A stretch of 64,000 nucleotides of DNA, taken from positions 9,424,001-9,488,000 of the forward strand of contig NC_063995.1 in assembly GCF_932276165.1 (NCBI RefSeq), read 5' to 3'. Both the position numbers and the translations under genes were made by a program. The notes under the pieces were generated by a model that did no database searches, was not told the DNA's origin, and was given only the letters and a program-made list of their open reading frames with translations. The stretch is from Plutella xylostella. Its lineage: Eukaryota > Arthropoda > Insecta > Lepidoptera > Plutellidae. Of this stretch, positions 11,906-23,105 are shown in pieces (position 1 is the first letter of the stretch; each line of letters opens with the position of its first letter).

Positions 11906-12794
11906 TTTACTTATACACCCAACTAACATCGTAGCGTTAAAAAAACTCTCATATAACTTGTATAATGGTTCCATTCGAAAATTAAAGTGTTAAGACATAG
12001 CTGTATAAGAGTGTAGGAGAGTGCTCTAACTCACTTATAACCACGAAAGAGGCCCACGATTTTGAGAGTAAAGGCTTTAGAAAGTCTGTAAAACGGTGTC
12101 ATTGAAGTGTTTAAGTTATAGAAAGCCTGTAGTACGGTGTCATTGAAGTGCTAAAGTTACTATAGAAGAGCGTTTAATCACTCTCAGCTAGAACTTTTAC
12201 CGGTATAGTTGTAGTTGTAGAATGGTTATTTGACTCCCTGACTCTTATTTGTTTGGTAAAAAAGGGTTAAGTGAGTATGTTACCGTTTTCCGAATACACT
12301 TTTACCATACAAGTTGTATGTGTTTGAAAATAATAGTGTCAACAGCAATCATACGCGACAGTATTAAGGGCCCGTACAGGGTGACGTGCCGCGCCAATTT
12401 TGGGTTTTGAATGCTCTTCACACAGCACACGCAGTGACACGCACACATGTAAGTTTGCACAGTGGGTCGATAAACTTTTACTCGCCAACTTTATTGACAA
12501 TTATGTTCAAGTACATTTTGGGTGATTTTAGGGTAAGTAAGTATAATTCTTACTTACACTGGTAGGCACCAGGAAAGAGTAGAAATTAATAGGGGTGCCA
12601 CTTTACTCTATACTCGGAACCCGATTAGCTTTCTCAAACAAATGTGGTATTTACTTGTAGAAAGGTAACTACAAGTATTAAAGTGTAGATAATAAGTTTC
12701 GGGCATTCTCCAGCCAACTGAACCCCGACGACAAAGCAAAGTAAATACATAGTGTCGCAAAAGGGCTATACTAAGCCAAAAGGGGATGACTCAA

Positions 12795-12932
12795 GGGGTC
12801 ATTCTGAACAACTTTTGTTCTACGAGATTTGCAAATTCGCGAAAAAAAATATTCGTTTTCCATGGTAAAAAGTCACATGTCCAACAAAGTTAATTTCCAA
12901 AACTCGTAGAGCAAAAGTTCAGAATGACCCCC
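12795..12932. mobile_element. MITE with GGGGTCATTCTGAAC termini
   Basis: Inverted ends ggggtcattctgaacaact and gcaaaagttcagaatgaccc, about 35 bp of imperfect pairing including the ctacgag core. Partial relatives occur at 48320-48385 and 56240-56385. Confidence 0.7.
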
Positions 12933-13358
12933 TGTCTTACTCCTTTTTACCGGACTGCCGAAAGAGGAGGGTAATGTTTTTTGATTGTATGTATGTATGT
13001 TTGTCTGTTTCTTTGTTCCCTCCTGTAGCCTAAACGGCTTGATAGATTTTGATGTATGAGGTATTGTTAGAAGCGTATTGATGGCTGTAGGCTATGGTTA
13101 TAGGCTATGTGACGTACCATTAAAATGAACATAGCGCCCTCTAGAGGACATAACGTGATGATCGAAAAAATAATAATTCAACTTTGCCGTGTAAGGTATC
13201 AAATGAAAGGGCTTGATTTTCACATTATAAAAATATGCATATTGAAGGTATTTAAATAACAACACCAAAATTATTGAAATAAAAAATGATCATGAACTAC
13301 TACTGACGTAAAATTTCATAAAATAAAAACAACTAAAAAGTTACAAATAAAAAAATAC

Positions 13359-13945
13359 AATTATAAACAAACGAAAAACCCGACTGTACGCTAAAAACAT
13401 GAAAACAAGCCCCAATGTTAATAGAGCGGTGGTAGCTCAGTCGGGTAAGCGCCCGCTTCTCAATCAAGAGATGCGGGTTCGAATCCCGGCGCTGACATGT
13501 ACCAATGAGTTCTTTTAACTTAAGTACAATGTATACCATCGCTCTTACGGTGAAGGAAAACATCGTGAGGAAACCTGCATATCTAGATTTAGCACGTCTA
13601 GATATGTGAACCCACCAACCCGCAGTGGACCAGCGTGGTGGGAAATGGTCCAAGCTTAGGAAGGCAGTTTAGACCTTGGGGATATGCACAAAGGTTCCAC
13701 TCGAGAGAGCCAGGTGCAGGTACTTACACCCCCACAGAGAATAGAATAGAATAGAATAGTCCCAATGTTAATGGAAAGTATCACAGGCGGGGACCAACTT
13801 GACCGCCACTCAAGGCCGTTTTCTAAGTAACATTCAGCTAAATGGTGAACCCTCTGCTGGTCCCCGCCTACGATACTTTCCATTAACATTGGGACTTGTT
13901 TTCATATTTTTAGCGTGCAGTCGGGTTTTTTGTTTGTTTATAATT
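13359..13945. mobile_element. Foldback element split by a SINE
   Basis: The left arm (13359-13422 plus 13761-13798) is the reverse complement of the right arm (13848-13945), sharing ataaacaaac, cccgactg, cgctaaaaa, atgaaaacaag, cccaatgttaatgg and gcgggga. Without the SINE and one target copy it would be about 237 bp with a 50-bp loop. Confidence 0.8.
13423..13760 (+). mobile_element. tRNA-derived SINE (copy 2) inside a foldback element
   Basis: A box ggtagctcagtcgggtaagc and B box ggttcgaatcc are intact; the body matches the SINE at 2426-2785 and the tail is (AATAG)n. Target duplication cccaatgttaat flanks it at 13411-13422 and 13761-13772. Probably recent because the internal promoter is preserved. 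Confidence 0.85.
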
Positions 13946-14039
13946 TGTTTAGTACTATATACCGCTTTTTCAATACCTGTAAGTACATTTTTTGGTAGCA
14001 GCATAATATTTTTACTTAATTTTAGGGTTTCGAACGTCA

Positions 14040-14345
14040 AAAGAAAAAAAGCAACCGTTATAGGATCTCTTTGTTGTCCGTCTGTCACCGCCCTTTTTCT
14101 CAGAAACGGGTAAAGATATCAAGCTGATATTTCGCATAGATGGGGAGTAACCCAAAAAAAAAAAATTATGGTACTCCCTGTCCCACACAAGTAAATTGGG
14201 GCTTATATTTTTTCCAGTTATTTTGATGTGTATCCTTTTTTTTCTTTGATGTTTTGTATAAGTATGTGTTGGTTTTCTTTAAATCTGTATTTTTTTTGTT
14301 GTTGCTGTCTATGTGTCGAATAAATGTATCTTTATCTTCAAATCA
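14040..14345 (+). mobile_element. Probable LINE 3' untranslated region
   Basis: Ends with tcgaataaatgtatctttat at about 14318-14338, which has a polyadenylation signal as in Jockey-type tails. No coding remnant recognised upstream, so weak. Confidence 0.35.
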
Positions 14346-16608
14346 CGCCATCTATCGTTTGTTTTTTTTGTGGCTACTGTCTATAGAAGAAATTCCGTCT
14401 TTGACAATTTTACGTTACGAATTTATTTTTATTTATTTTATTTTTATTTTTACATTTTCGTGGAGAACCAACAGCATTTTGTTAATAAATAATTATTACT
14501 TATGAACACATAACAACTTGATGCCATTAACAGAATGAACTTAGTAAACCCAGTAAACCTAACACATCCAGAGGAAAAATAAAATCTCTTTCTCTCTCTC
14601 TGAAAAACATACTTAATAGCCCAAACTCGATGCTTTTAGCTATTAACATCTTTGAAATAAAATTGAGCCACCACCGTGTTACTGCCCTCATCAGATCCTC
14701 ACGAGACCATACCTCAACCAGCACCAAGAGACTGTATTTTTGATCCCTAACCTAATGTTCGTGCGTATTGTCATCACTTAGATCCATTCGCTATATTCCT
14801 GCTCCTCATCAGACCTTTACGAGACTGTAATGTCACGAGAATATTGCACACTATCTAATTTAATTTAATGTATTGAATATACTGGAAGAATTATGCTTCC
14901 TCAATTTCAAATCAAATTATGTTGGTGTCATAAAAGTTGAAAAAGTGCAATGACAACCAATGTGCAGTGATTTTGTATCTGTACACGATAAGATCGCGAG
15001 CTGTCAGTGCTGCCTAAACCGACGTGACCCTTCTTTGGAGGCCAGCGGCCAACTGAGTCAAACGTCACTTGTGTTTATGATTTTATAACACAGAAAACCG
15101 CCATAGATATTTGTATGAAGATTTGAGGGAAAAAAATTGCTCAAGTTTGGGATTAATTTACACAAAATAAGTGTGTGTTTATTAAAAAACAAGGTATTTA
15201 GCGCCTAGTCCAAGCCTTTAACTTTATAATATGATAAAAATCATATGAAAACTCTTGATGATTACGACACAGTTGTTACAATACGGGAGTGTCATATACT
15301 GGTTTTTCGTCATATTCTGAATTTAATTTACAGTTATCCATAAGCTTTTACTTAAATTCGAATGATTCAGCACCTAGCTAGACTCTTCGACTACCGGTGT
15401 GATTTTTTTCAAGGCTGTAGAGCATCATTTACTACATAATTCTATGACAATGCCAACCCTCGATTGCCTATTGCCGACCCTTAAAGTGACAGTATTGATT
15501 AATACTAAATAACAGTAAATATAATACATATATTAACTTGACTTTACATGTTTTGTGAATTGAAAATAATATGCCATTGTAATTTTACTGTAATGTATAC
15601 CATATTTCCCACCTCAATTTTAATGCGCTCCAAATTTATTAAGGATTTCAAATGAAACATAAGTAAATATAAAATAGACGACTCAATTTTGTATTTTTTT
15701 GTATCGTTGCTGTATGTCCATTAGTTTCATAAATCGATTGGCATGACTGGAATGACAAAATTCACATAAATAGGTAAGTATTTTAAAGCAAAATATTGTT
15801 TATCCCAGTAATTTATAGGTTAGGTCGCCAATGCAAATGGCGAACTTACATTTAAGACATATAGACTCACCTAAGTCATCTATTACACTTTTTGAAATAG
15901 AACACCCTTAGCCAAGGGTATTATGCAGTCTTAGTCGATCCGCACAGTCTTGCTTAACACCGTTACTTTTACAGTCTACTTGCCTAACGCAATAAGCGTA
16001 AGTTAAGTTAACCTTAAAGATTAAAACTGCATTGTTGAGTTTTCCAACACTGTAAGAATCTTGTCTTACTGCACTCTTGACAAAATCTCTTATATAACCA
16101 ATTCCTGCAGCCTAAATGCAATATGACACCTAAAGATTTATATGAGTATTAAAGGAAACCACTTAACAACCATAAGTGTTAACAGGTGTCAGTGAGCACT
16201 CTTGTATAGCTTTAGGTTCTAGAAACAGTTTAAACCTATAACATCTTAATTATAATTGCTTTGACTAATACCATTTTAACACTTAAACCTGCAGTTAACA
16301 CTAATTTCATTTTTTAACTCATCTTTATCGCTTTATGTTAGAACTGAGATAATTATAACACAGTTATACAGGTTAAAGTTATAAAAGTATCTGTAACTGA
16401 GGGTAAAATGTTTGTTGGGCATTATCAAGTTTAATTTAGAAAGTACCTAGCTACGGTGTGTGTAGTAGGTCTACGCTACGGTTACACTGGTGAATCACGG
16501 TCTCGCGTCAAAGTTGAATTGAATTTGATTGTTATTTGAATTTTTATTTCGACAAAGTACAAAAGTGTATCATGTTAATACACATGACTGTACACATAGC
16601 TCTTTATC

Positions 16609-16639
16609 CTAACTAATATTATAAATGCGAAAGTAACTG

Positions 16640-16682
<43 letters not shown>

Positions 16683-16834
16683 TACTCTTTCACGCCGAAA
16701 CTACTGAACGGATTTGAATGAAATTTGGTATACGTAAGGTCTAGACCCTGGGAAAGAACATAGGCTACTTTTTATCCCGGAATTCCCACGGGAAAACTTT
16801 TTAATGCGAAGCGAAGCGCGCGGGAACAGCTAGT
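16609..16834 (-). mobile_element. Common lepidopteran repeat with (GACA)n block, reversed copy
   Basis: Reverse complement of the repeat at 18090-18513: contains ccgaaactactgaacggatt, gggataaaaagt in reverse, and ends cgcgggaacagctagt. A (GTCT)n microsatellite sits at 16640-16681. Class (SINE or LINE tail) not established. Confidence 0.75.
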
Positions 16835-18089
16835 CCTATATATAATGACGTAGGTATATGGGAACGGGAAAAAAATAATATTAGACTCAAAATGAGTGAG
16901 TGTGACGGAGAGTCGAGCTCAACCCTAATTCGAGCGCGCTTCACGCTGAAACAATTTACACTCAAGATTCTTTTTATTACAAACTCTGAATGGCTGCATT
17001 TGGCTACAAAAACGTTTAACTGTAATTAGAAACTTTTCTCTCGTTACCGCTGTTGCTATACATACTTATCAATATTAATTATATCTTGTTTTTGTTTTTC
17101 ATTTATATGAATCCTAAATTATGAATAACAATGGGAAACATTAATCTATTTGAGTAGGTACTTAAGTATCGAATAACCCGAAACGGCAGCAATCATTGCC
17201 ATAACACGATAACCCCCGAATACGAAAAGGAGGGGTGCTATACGTTATTGTGGAAGCGATTTTCGTTTAGTTTTTTTGGGGTCATAGATAATGTTACCCA
17301 GACTTTTATTAAACATAATTATTTTATATAAATCGGCTTAGCCGTTCATAAGTAATTTTAGTATTGAATGTCGTGGGATTTTAAAGTTGGTTAGGTTAGG
17401 TTTATTACCTCCACAAACATAGGTAGAGGTAAACCTACTTATTAATTAACTGTGCAAATGAGAAAAAAAACTCATTAAAATTTAGCGAGGAAATGTTGTG
17501 CAAGTAATTTGCTGAATCGCTTTAGATGCAAATGTGTTTTGGGCGTCTGTAGTATGCAAGAAATATTTTCCGATGAATCTGCGGAATGCGAGCCGAGCGT
17601 CTTCGCCTAGTGCATGCGCGGGCATCGCCTTAATAACCCACTCTCGCCTAAAATCGTATCTCGCGTGAATCTCGCACGAATGTCGCCCAGTTTTCTATTA
17701 CGAGCACACGCCGCCAACAATGCCCATTCGTAATTCCGTTCACCTCTCTACTGCGCGATTCGCATACGAAATCAGAGCTTTATCCATTCTGTTACAAAGC
17801 AATACGATGACAAGAAAACTGCTCGTCGAGTTAATTGCCATTGTCAGTTTACGTGACCGGCCTCCGCGGCAACCGCATCCGATTCGTGTTTGCGAATTAG
17901 CAAATTCAATAATAATAATAACAATAGATATAGAAAGAACTAGAGTAAAATAATAGAGTAAATATTAAAAATCTTTGTTTTGACCAAGAGCACAGTTTAC
18001 ATCATTGACTATTTTAAACGTTAATAACTAACTACATAATTATTAGAATAACACAATAAGGGACAAAATAAGGAACTTTTTATATGCTT
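16835..18089. other. DNA without recognised feature
   Basis: 17580-17960 is less AT-rich and unique-looking; its 77-codon ORF has no domain. Nothing else recognised. Confidence 0.4.
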
Positions 18090-18437
18090 ACTAGCTGTCC
18101 CCGCGAGCTTCGCTTCGCCTTAAAAAGTTTTCCCGTGGGAATTCCGGGATAAAAAGTAGCCTATGTTCTTTCTCAGAGTCTAGATCATATGTATACCAAA
18201 TTTCATTCAAATCCGTTCAGTAGTTTTGGCGTGAAAGAGTAACAGACAGACAGACACAGTTACTTTCACATTTATAATATTATATACTAGCTGTTCCCGC
18301 GAGCTTCGCTTCGCCTTAGAAAGTTTTCCCGTGGGAATTCCGGGATAAAAAGTAGCCTATGTTCTTTCCCAGGGTCTAGAACATATGTATACCAAATTTC
18401 ATTCAAATCCGTTCAGTAGTTTTGGCGTGAAAGAGTA

Positions 18438-18480
<43 letters not shown>

Positions 18481-18513
18481 CAGTTACTTTCGCATTTATA
18501 ATATTAGTTAGGA
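18090..18513 (+). mobile_element. Two head-to-tail copies of the (GACA)n lepidopteran repeat
   Basis: Copy one 18090-18282, copy two about 18285-18513, both beginning actagctgt(c/t)cccgcgagct and ending ttataatatta. They differ in the length of the (GACA)n block (short in copy one, about 40 bases in copy two) and at a few bases. Same family at 16609-16834 and 57061-57274. Confidence 0.75.
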
Positions 18514-18546
18514 TAATATATAATATATATATATATATATATACAT

Positions 18547-19418
18547 ATGTCGCAGGCATTTTGTAAGATCTCGCCGTTTACATACGGCGTCGTCATTTTA
18601 CAAACGCTCGCTGTTTTGTAATATGCCGAAGGCAAAATGTATATTGCCGTGTCATTTTATAGCATGCCATAACATGTCATTGACAATCCATACGCCGTTT
18701 ACATAATGCCGCGGCAAATTGAAGAATTCAGTTCTGGTTCTTACCACGCGCGGCGCTGTTGATCATAACAACAAAAATGGCGTCAAGTAGTAGTTCTGTG
18801 ACTCAAGAAATACCCAAAACAGTGCAAATATTACGAGTGTAGAAGCATTTTCACCAAATAATTGTTACTTTAAAATCATTTATTACAGTGCAGGAGCAGT
18901 AAAAAGGCCGAAGACAAACGACAAAGTTTTTGAGGTTATCCCGCATATAAAAACTACTACGTTATCCATAGATCACGGTGTACGGAGGACACATGCAGGA
19001 TATTAATTTAGAGCTTCATAAATTGTTTAGTAAAGCGTTTAGCGTTAGTGCATTCGGGCACCAGTGTTTGTTTTTATCTGGAAATGCCTAGTTTTATTGT
19101 TCTGTATAAATGACTACGTTTTTTATTTAAATGTATCTTTATTAAATATTTAAACTTATGTATTACCTGCTTAGTTACTTACTTTAGAAAACAAAAGTAA
19201 AAAGTCTTATTGAAATCCTGAAATAAAGTCAGATTTTTCCATTTGTTCAAAGTTCAAACTGTGTTTTATCATGGTCACCCTAAAACTGCAATTAACGTCG
19301 AAATCAGAACGATTGAACGAGTTATCAATATGCCTTCGGCAAATTACAAAACAGCGAGCGTTTGTAAACTGACGACGCCGTATGTAAACGGCGAGATCTT
19401 ACAAAATGCCTGCGACAT
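18547..19418. mobile_element. 872-bp element with ~95-bp terminal inverted repeats
   Basis: Ends atgtcgcaggcattttgtaa and ttacaaaatgcctgcgacat are perfect inverted repeats; similarity extends inward about 95 bp through cgccgtttacatacggcgtc and cgctcgctgttttgtaat. It sits in an (AT)n tract, so the target duplication cannot be read. Interior has no clear ORF. Non-autonomous TIR transposon of unassigned superfamily. Confidence 0.75.
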
Positions 19419-20479
19419 ATATATAATATTATATATAGTAATATAGTATATATATAGTATAGTATATAGTAAGGAGTAAGGATAAGGATTCATAATATTA
19501 GTAAGGATTATGTTAGACTAAACTAAACGGGGTCATAAATAGTAAAGGAGGTGCTATGCAGTTATGTAAATCTTTTCCGCCCTAGATGAAACCAAAAGAT
19601 GGTGTAGGATGAGGCCCAAAGTTGAAAGTTATTGGTATTCAGTGAGTAACTATAGTTCCATCATCTGTCGCAGAGACTCAAGCAAAAAAATCGTTCGCTT
19701 TTGCTTTCGTCAAGGGCGGAATTATACTCAGTTACCCTGCAAGATGCCAAGTGCAACCACTCGCCAAGCGACATCTACAACAAGAAACGGACAGCCTTTG
19801 ACTTTTGTCTAATTGAAAACTTCTTTGCGCCATGTTGTCCTAGTACAAAAAGTAAAACATTTAAATTAGTTTCAGTTATTTCGTCTGTTGAGAAGCAATT
19901 TCAGTGTGATGTATCAAGTAATTGAAATGTAAAGTGAAGTCAGCAAAAAAAATACATTGGCCACCCCAACGCTAACACTTTTTTTGATGCAGTAAAATTG
20001 TGTTTGTATCGATATAATGTTATTTGATTCATTGAATATATCTTTGCCCTAGGTATGAGTCTCAGGATAAAAGTGTTTGCGCTGGGGTGGCATACTTATC
20101 TCTTTTGCTGACTGTACCAGCAGCGGTGTCCCACCTGCGGCCGGGCGCTGGAGCATGAAAATTCAATCTCATCGGAGCTGCATCATATTCCAACTTATAT
20201 TATTTTACACGTTACTTCCAATTCACGAGCTGAAAACTTGAAATGTATTGAAGTTTGTGTGTTCCATATGAGGCGGTCTGTGCATTGAGTTTGACAAGTT
20301 TATTATTGGAAAATGGTGCAATAATTACTTTTAAAAATAATGCAGTTAGTATAGGTATTTTACTTGACTTCTCGCGACATTTATTTTGCTTTAAGGTTTA
20401 CCCGAGGGAATCCAAGATATTATATCAGTTTATTAGCTAAATGGGATGAAAATTCATTAATACGTAAGAAATTATTCGG
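19419..20479. other. AT-rich DNA without recognised feature
   Basis: Short ORFs at 19609-19925 and 20255-20440 have no recognisable domain. Confidence 0.4.
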
Positions 20480-20720
20480 TATTTTATCTTTTTCCGCTAC
20501 TCGTTTGATCCATGCCAATGTAGTGAGGGTTAGTGCAGGCGGCCACGACAAAGTTGTGCGCGGCGGTGACGGCGGCGGCGGCGGCGGCGCGGGCCCACCG
20601 CAGAGCCCGACTGGGACATAACTCGTGAATAAATTTGAATATTCGAGCAGACACATTGCGACGTTTGCCCTGCCCGCGTGCGTCGTCGCCACACATCCTG
20701 AAAAACATACGAAGGACCAA
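20480..20720. promoter_or_regulatory. Isolated GC/CpG-rich island
   Basis: Contains (GGC)n at 20569-20588 and dense CpG in an AT-rich surround. Overlapping ORFs on both strands encode only low-complexity Gly/Pro/Ala/Arg. Could belong to a promoter or 5' untranslated exon of the + strand gene downstream; no direct support. Confidence 0.3.
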
Positions 20721-21460
20721 CATTACAGAAAAACGGGGTCAGCGCCAAATATGAATAAGGTTAACCAGTTATTGTTCCTCCTTTAATCCCGCAAGTAGCT
20801 GGAGCTGCTTATGTTGCTCGGGACGAGGAAGAGATTCCATAAAATCTGAATAAAAGAAAAACAAAACCGATTTCCGTCGTTTGCAAATCGCGGATCTGTG
20901 TTCTACAAATCCCTTGTTACTGTCAATCACTCCCCCTATTAAATAAGCTTTTTGTTGAGCTTTTTCCCGCGCAACTTCGCTACGTGACTATCATCACTTT
21001 ACACAAACTTTCTGTTTATTTTTCACTTCGTATGGCTAAAAAACAATTTGTAGTTATGGAATTTTTGATGCGGCATTTGATAATAGAATTTCCACTTGAG
21101 GCATCCGGGCAATTCCAAATGTTCGGGTCTCGTCCAACCCGCATCAAATTAAACCTTCTGTAGCCCTTGAATCCAATTTAACTCCTGTTCAGATAGCAGT
21201 GTGCCCGAAAAGAGGCCCGTATTTAATAATTTATGCTCATATAAATTACGCAAACATTTCGCCTTTCCTTCAAAATAAACAGCATAAATATTGGGAGAGT
21301 AGGTGTATCATATTTATTCACGTAGGACAGATCTTGCACGTTGAACAAACAGATTCCGGTGCTAAAACGTAAATATTTTACTTCCTCCGTGCTATGAGAG
21401 CATTAAGCTGAATTCGAGGCACTTGCAATTACGTTTTCCGTTATTTCTTAATGTGTTAGT
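20721..21460. other. DNA without recognised feature
   Basis: Nothing recognised. Confidence 0.4.
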
Positions 21461-21549
21461 CATATGGATCTTGAGTCAGCGGCTGTAGATAGCGCCATAT
21501 GGTCGCTATGGCCATCGACCATGTCCAAAGACTTAAATGGGCACGTTAT

Positions 21550-21819
21550 CGTCACAGTTGGAATGTCAGCGTGCGGCACTCCGGCGCAGCCTTGCCTGGG
21601 GGGGGGGGGCAGGGGGCCGGCGCGGGGGGGAGGGCCGCACTCCGCCGGCTAGTGCCTCGCCTGCGCGCGCCGCGAGCGAATACCTACCACACCACCTCAC
21701 GCTCCGTTACACCAACCGTATCTCGAAATACGAACTTATAAGAAAAAACCCGAGTGATTACCAACTTACTGTGCTGAAAAGTTCGAACTAGTGATGTGTA
21801 AAATGTGCTCCTAGCCGAG
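21550..21819 (+). promoter_or_regulatory. GC-rich island with G-runs and a possible 5' splice donor
   Basis: G-runs at about 21598-21609 and 21623-21634 fall in a CpG-rich block ending near 21680. A reasonable donor (gccgag|gtaaca) follows at 21819/21820. It lies 7.2 kb upstream of the first jbug acceptor, so a non-coding first exon is possible. Weak. Confidence 0.25.
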
Positions 21820-22999
21820 GTAACAACGCATATCGGTGCTAAGTGATATTCACAACATTAAACATAAGTGCATTTTCGAATTATCAATGCAGTTTATGAG
21901 TCAATGTGAACCTTGCTCCCACGGTGGTCGTGATCACTTGATCACACAAGAGTTTCAAGTAAAATTTATGTATTTACGTACATGATTGTCCGAGTCTCCT
22001 TGGACGTTACCTCGGAATGTTGTACGTTTGTTTCGACACAGGTGTTTGCGATCTATGAATGAGTTGCTTCAACCTCGACTGGTTCGCTTGCATAACAAAC
22101 TACTGATAGTAAGTTACATAGTAGGAGCCCCCAGCTGAGCAATGAGCGTGGTTCTCCTCAGCTGTCTGGTCTCCTGGTAGGTGCAGGTGGAAGATGACAG
22201 CCGACATAGTTATGACGGAGGTGTAATGACATCACCGTGACACTGGCTGTGTCCTCCACCCACCAACACACGTGCTAAGAATTGTGCTAAGCAGTGATGT
22301 GATGATTTTATAGCTATTTAAGTTCTTGCTACTGACGTGTTACAGCATTTTATTGGCATTTCTGAAAGATCTCTCTGACTTTGCGTTCATCTGTATAAAA
22401 TTTCGATGAAAACGAAGTGTTAAGTTTAACTATATGTAGTGCTTTGTTACTCAGGGTGTGAAATCGAGACTGTTAATCAAAATAGGTTAAGCCTTTCACA
22501 TGTAATGAAAATTATCTTCTATTTCTCTTTTACATCCTTGAGTGTAACAACTTAACCACTATATATTTTTCTGCTGACAATAAATAAAAGCATCTAGATT
22601 TACTATGCTGATGAAATAACGTCTTATTTCCAACGAATTTTCATAAGAATCATGTAACGAGCGGGCATAAATTCTGTAGCTCAAAGTCGTGTTGGTGGAT
22701 TATTTAGATAAAATACAGCACGAAAAGGAAAAGCAAATTTGACAATTTGAAAAAATATATAAATGGTGACTTGACTTTTAAGTACCTGTGGTTATTTTTA
22801 TACCTAGATTGCTCTAAATGATGATAATAGTAACAATTAGTAGATATGATAATTGTAATATACAATTGTAATGTATGTATAATATAAATCAATTTACAAT
22901 GTAGAGTAGGCGATGATCTAGTCCATGTTTTGATTCAAATTGATGTCCTTAGTACCTGCCTACCTAGGCCTACGCTCTTTACCAGGTGGCGGGAAATCT
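21820..22999. other. DNA without recognised feature
   Basis: A small ATG-to-donor segment at 22142-22176 is discussed in the findings. Otherwise nothing. Confidence 0.35.
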
Positions 23000-23105
23000 G
23001 GGGGTCACTTTAGCAATCGGTACGTTTAATACAGCGAGATAGAGTCATGATTAGAGCAGTGGTATCTCTCGTAGTATCAGTTTTTCGTAAGCTAGAGTGA
23101 CCTCT
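23000..23105. mobile_element. MITE, GGGTCACT family
   Basis: Ends gggggtcactttagc and aagctagagtgacct. Shorter and more diverged than the copy at 6920-7059. Confidence 0.6.

Larger units (their letters stand above)
11906..16425. mobile_element. Possible decayed DNA transposon with subterminal repeats, hosting later insertions
   Basis: The left end acacccaactaacat and right end atgtttgttgggcat are imperfect inverted repeats, each followed inward by a related acttgtataa / ttatacaggtta motif. The left subterminal part has a tandem duplication (12078-12119 and 12120-12161, sharing ctgta..acggtgtcattgaagtg); the right part carries loosely matching reversed motifs (aagtgttaa, ctatacaagagtg). No transposase seen. 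Stretch 14346-15940 inside holds nothing recognised. Confidence 0.3.

Noticed and set aside
13424..13498. tRNA gene on the + strand
   Set aside because: It is the head of a SINE with body, tail and target duplication.
20420..20748. Overlapping 70-90 codon ORFs in the GC island
   Set aside because: Low-complexity products in several frames at once, explained by GC-rich composition.
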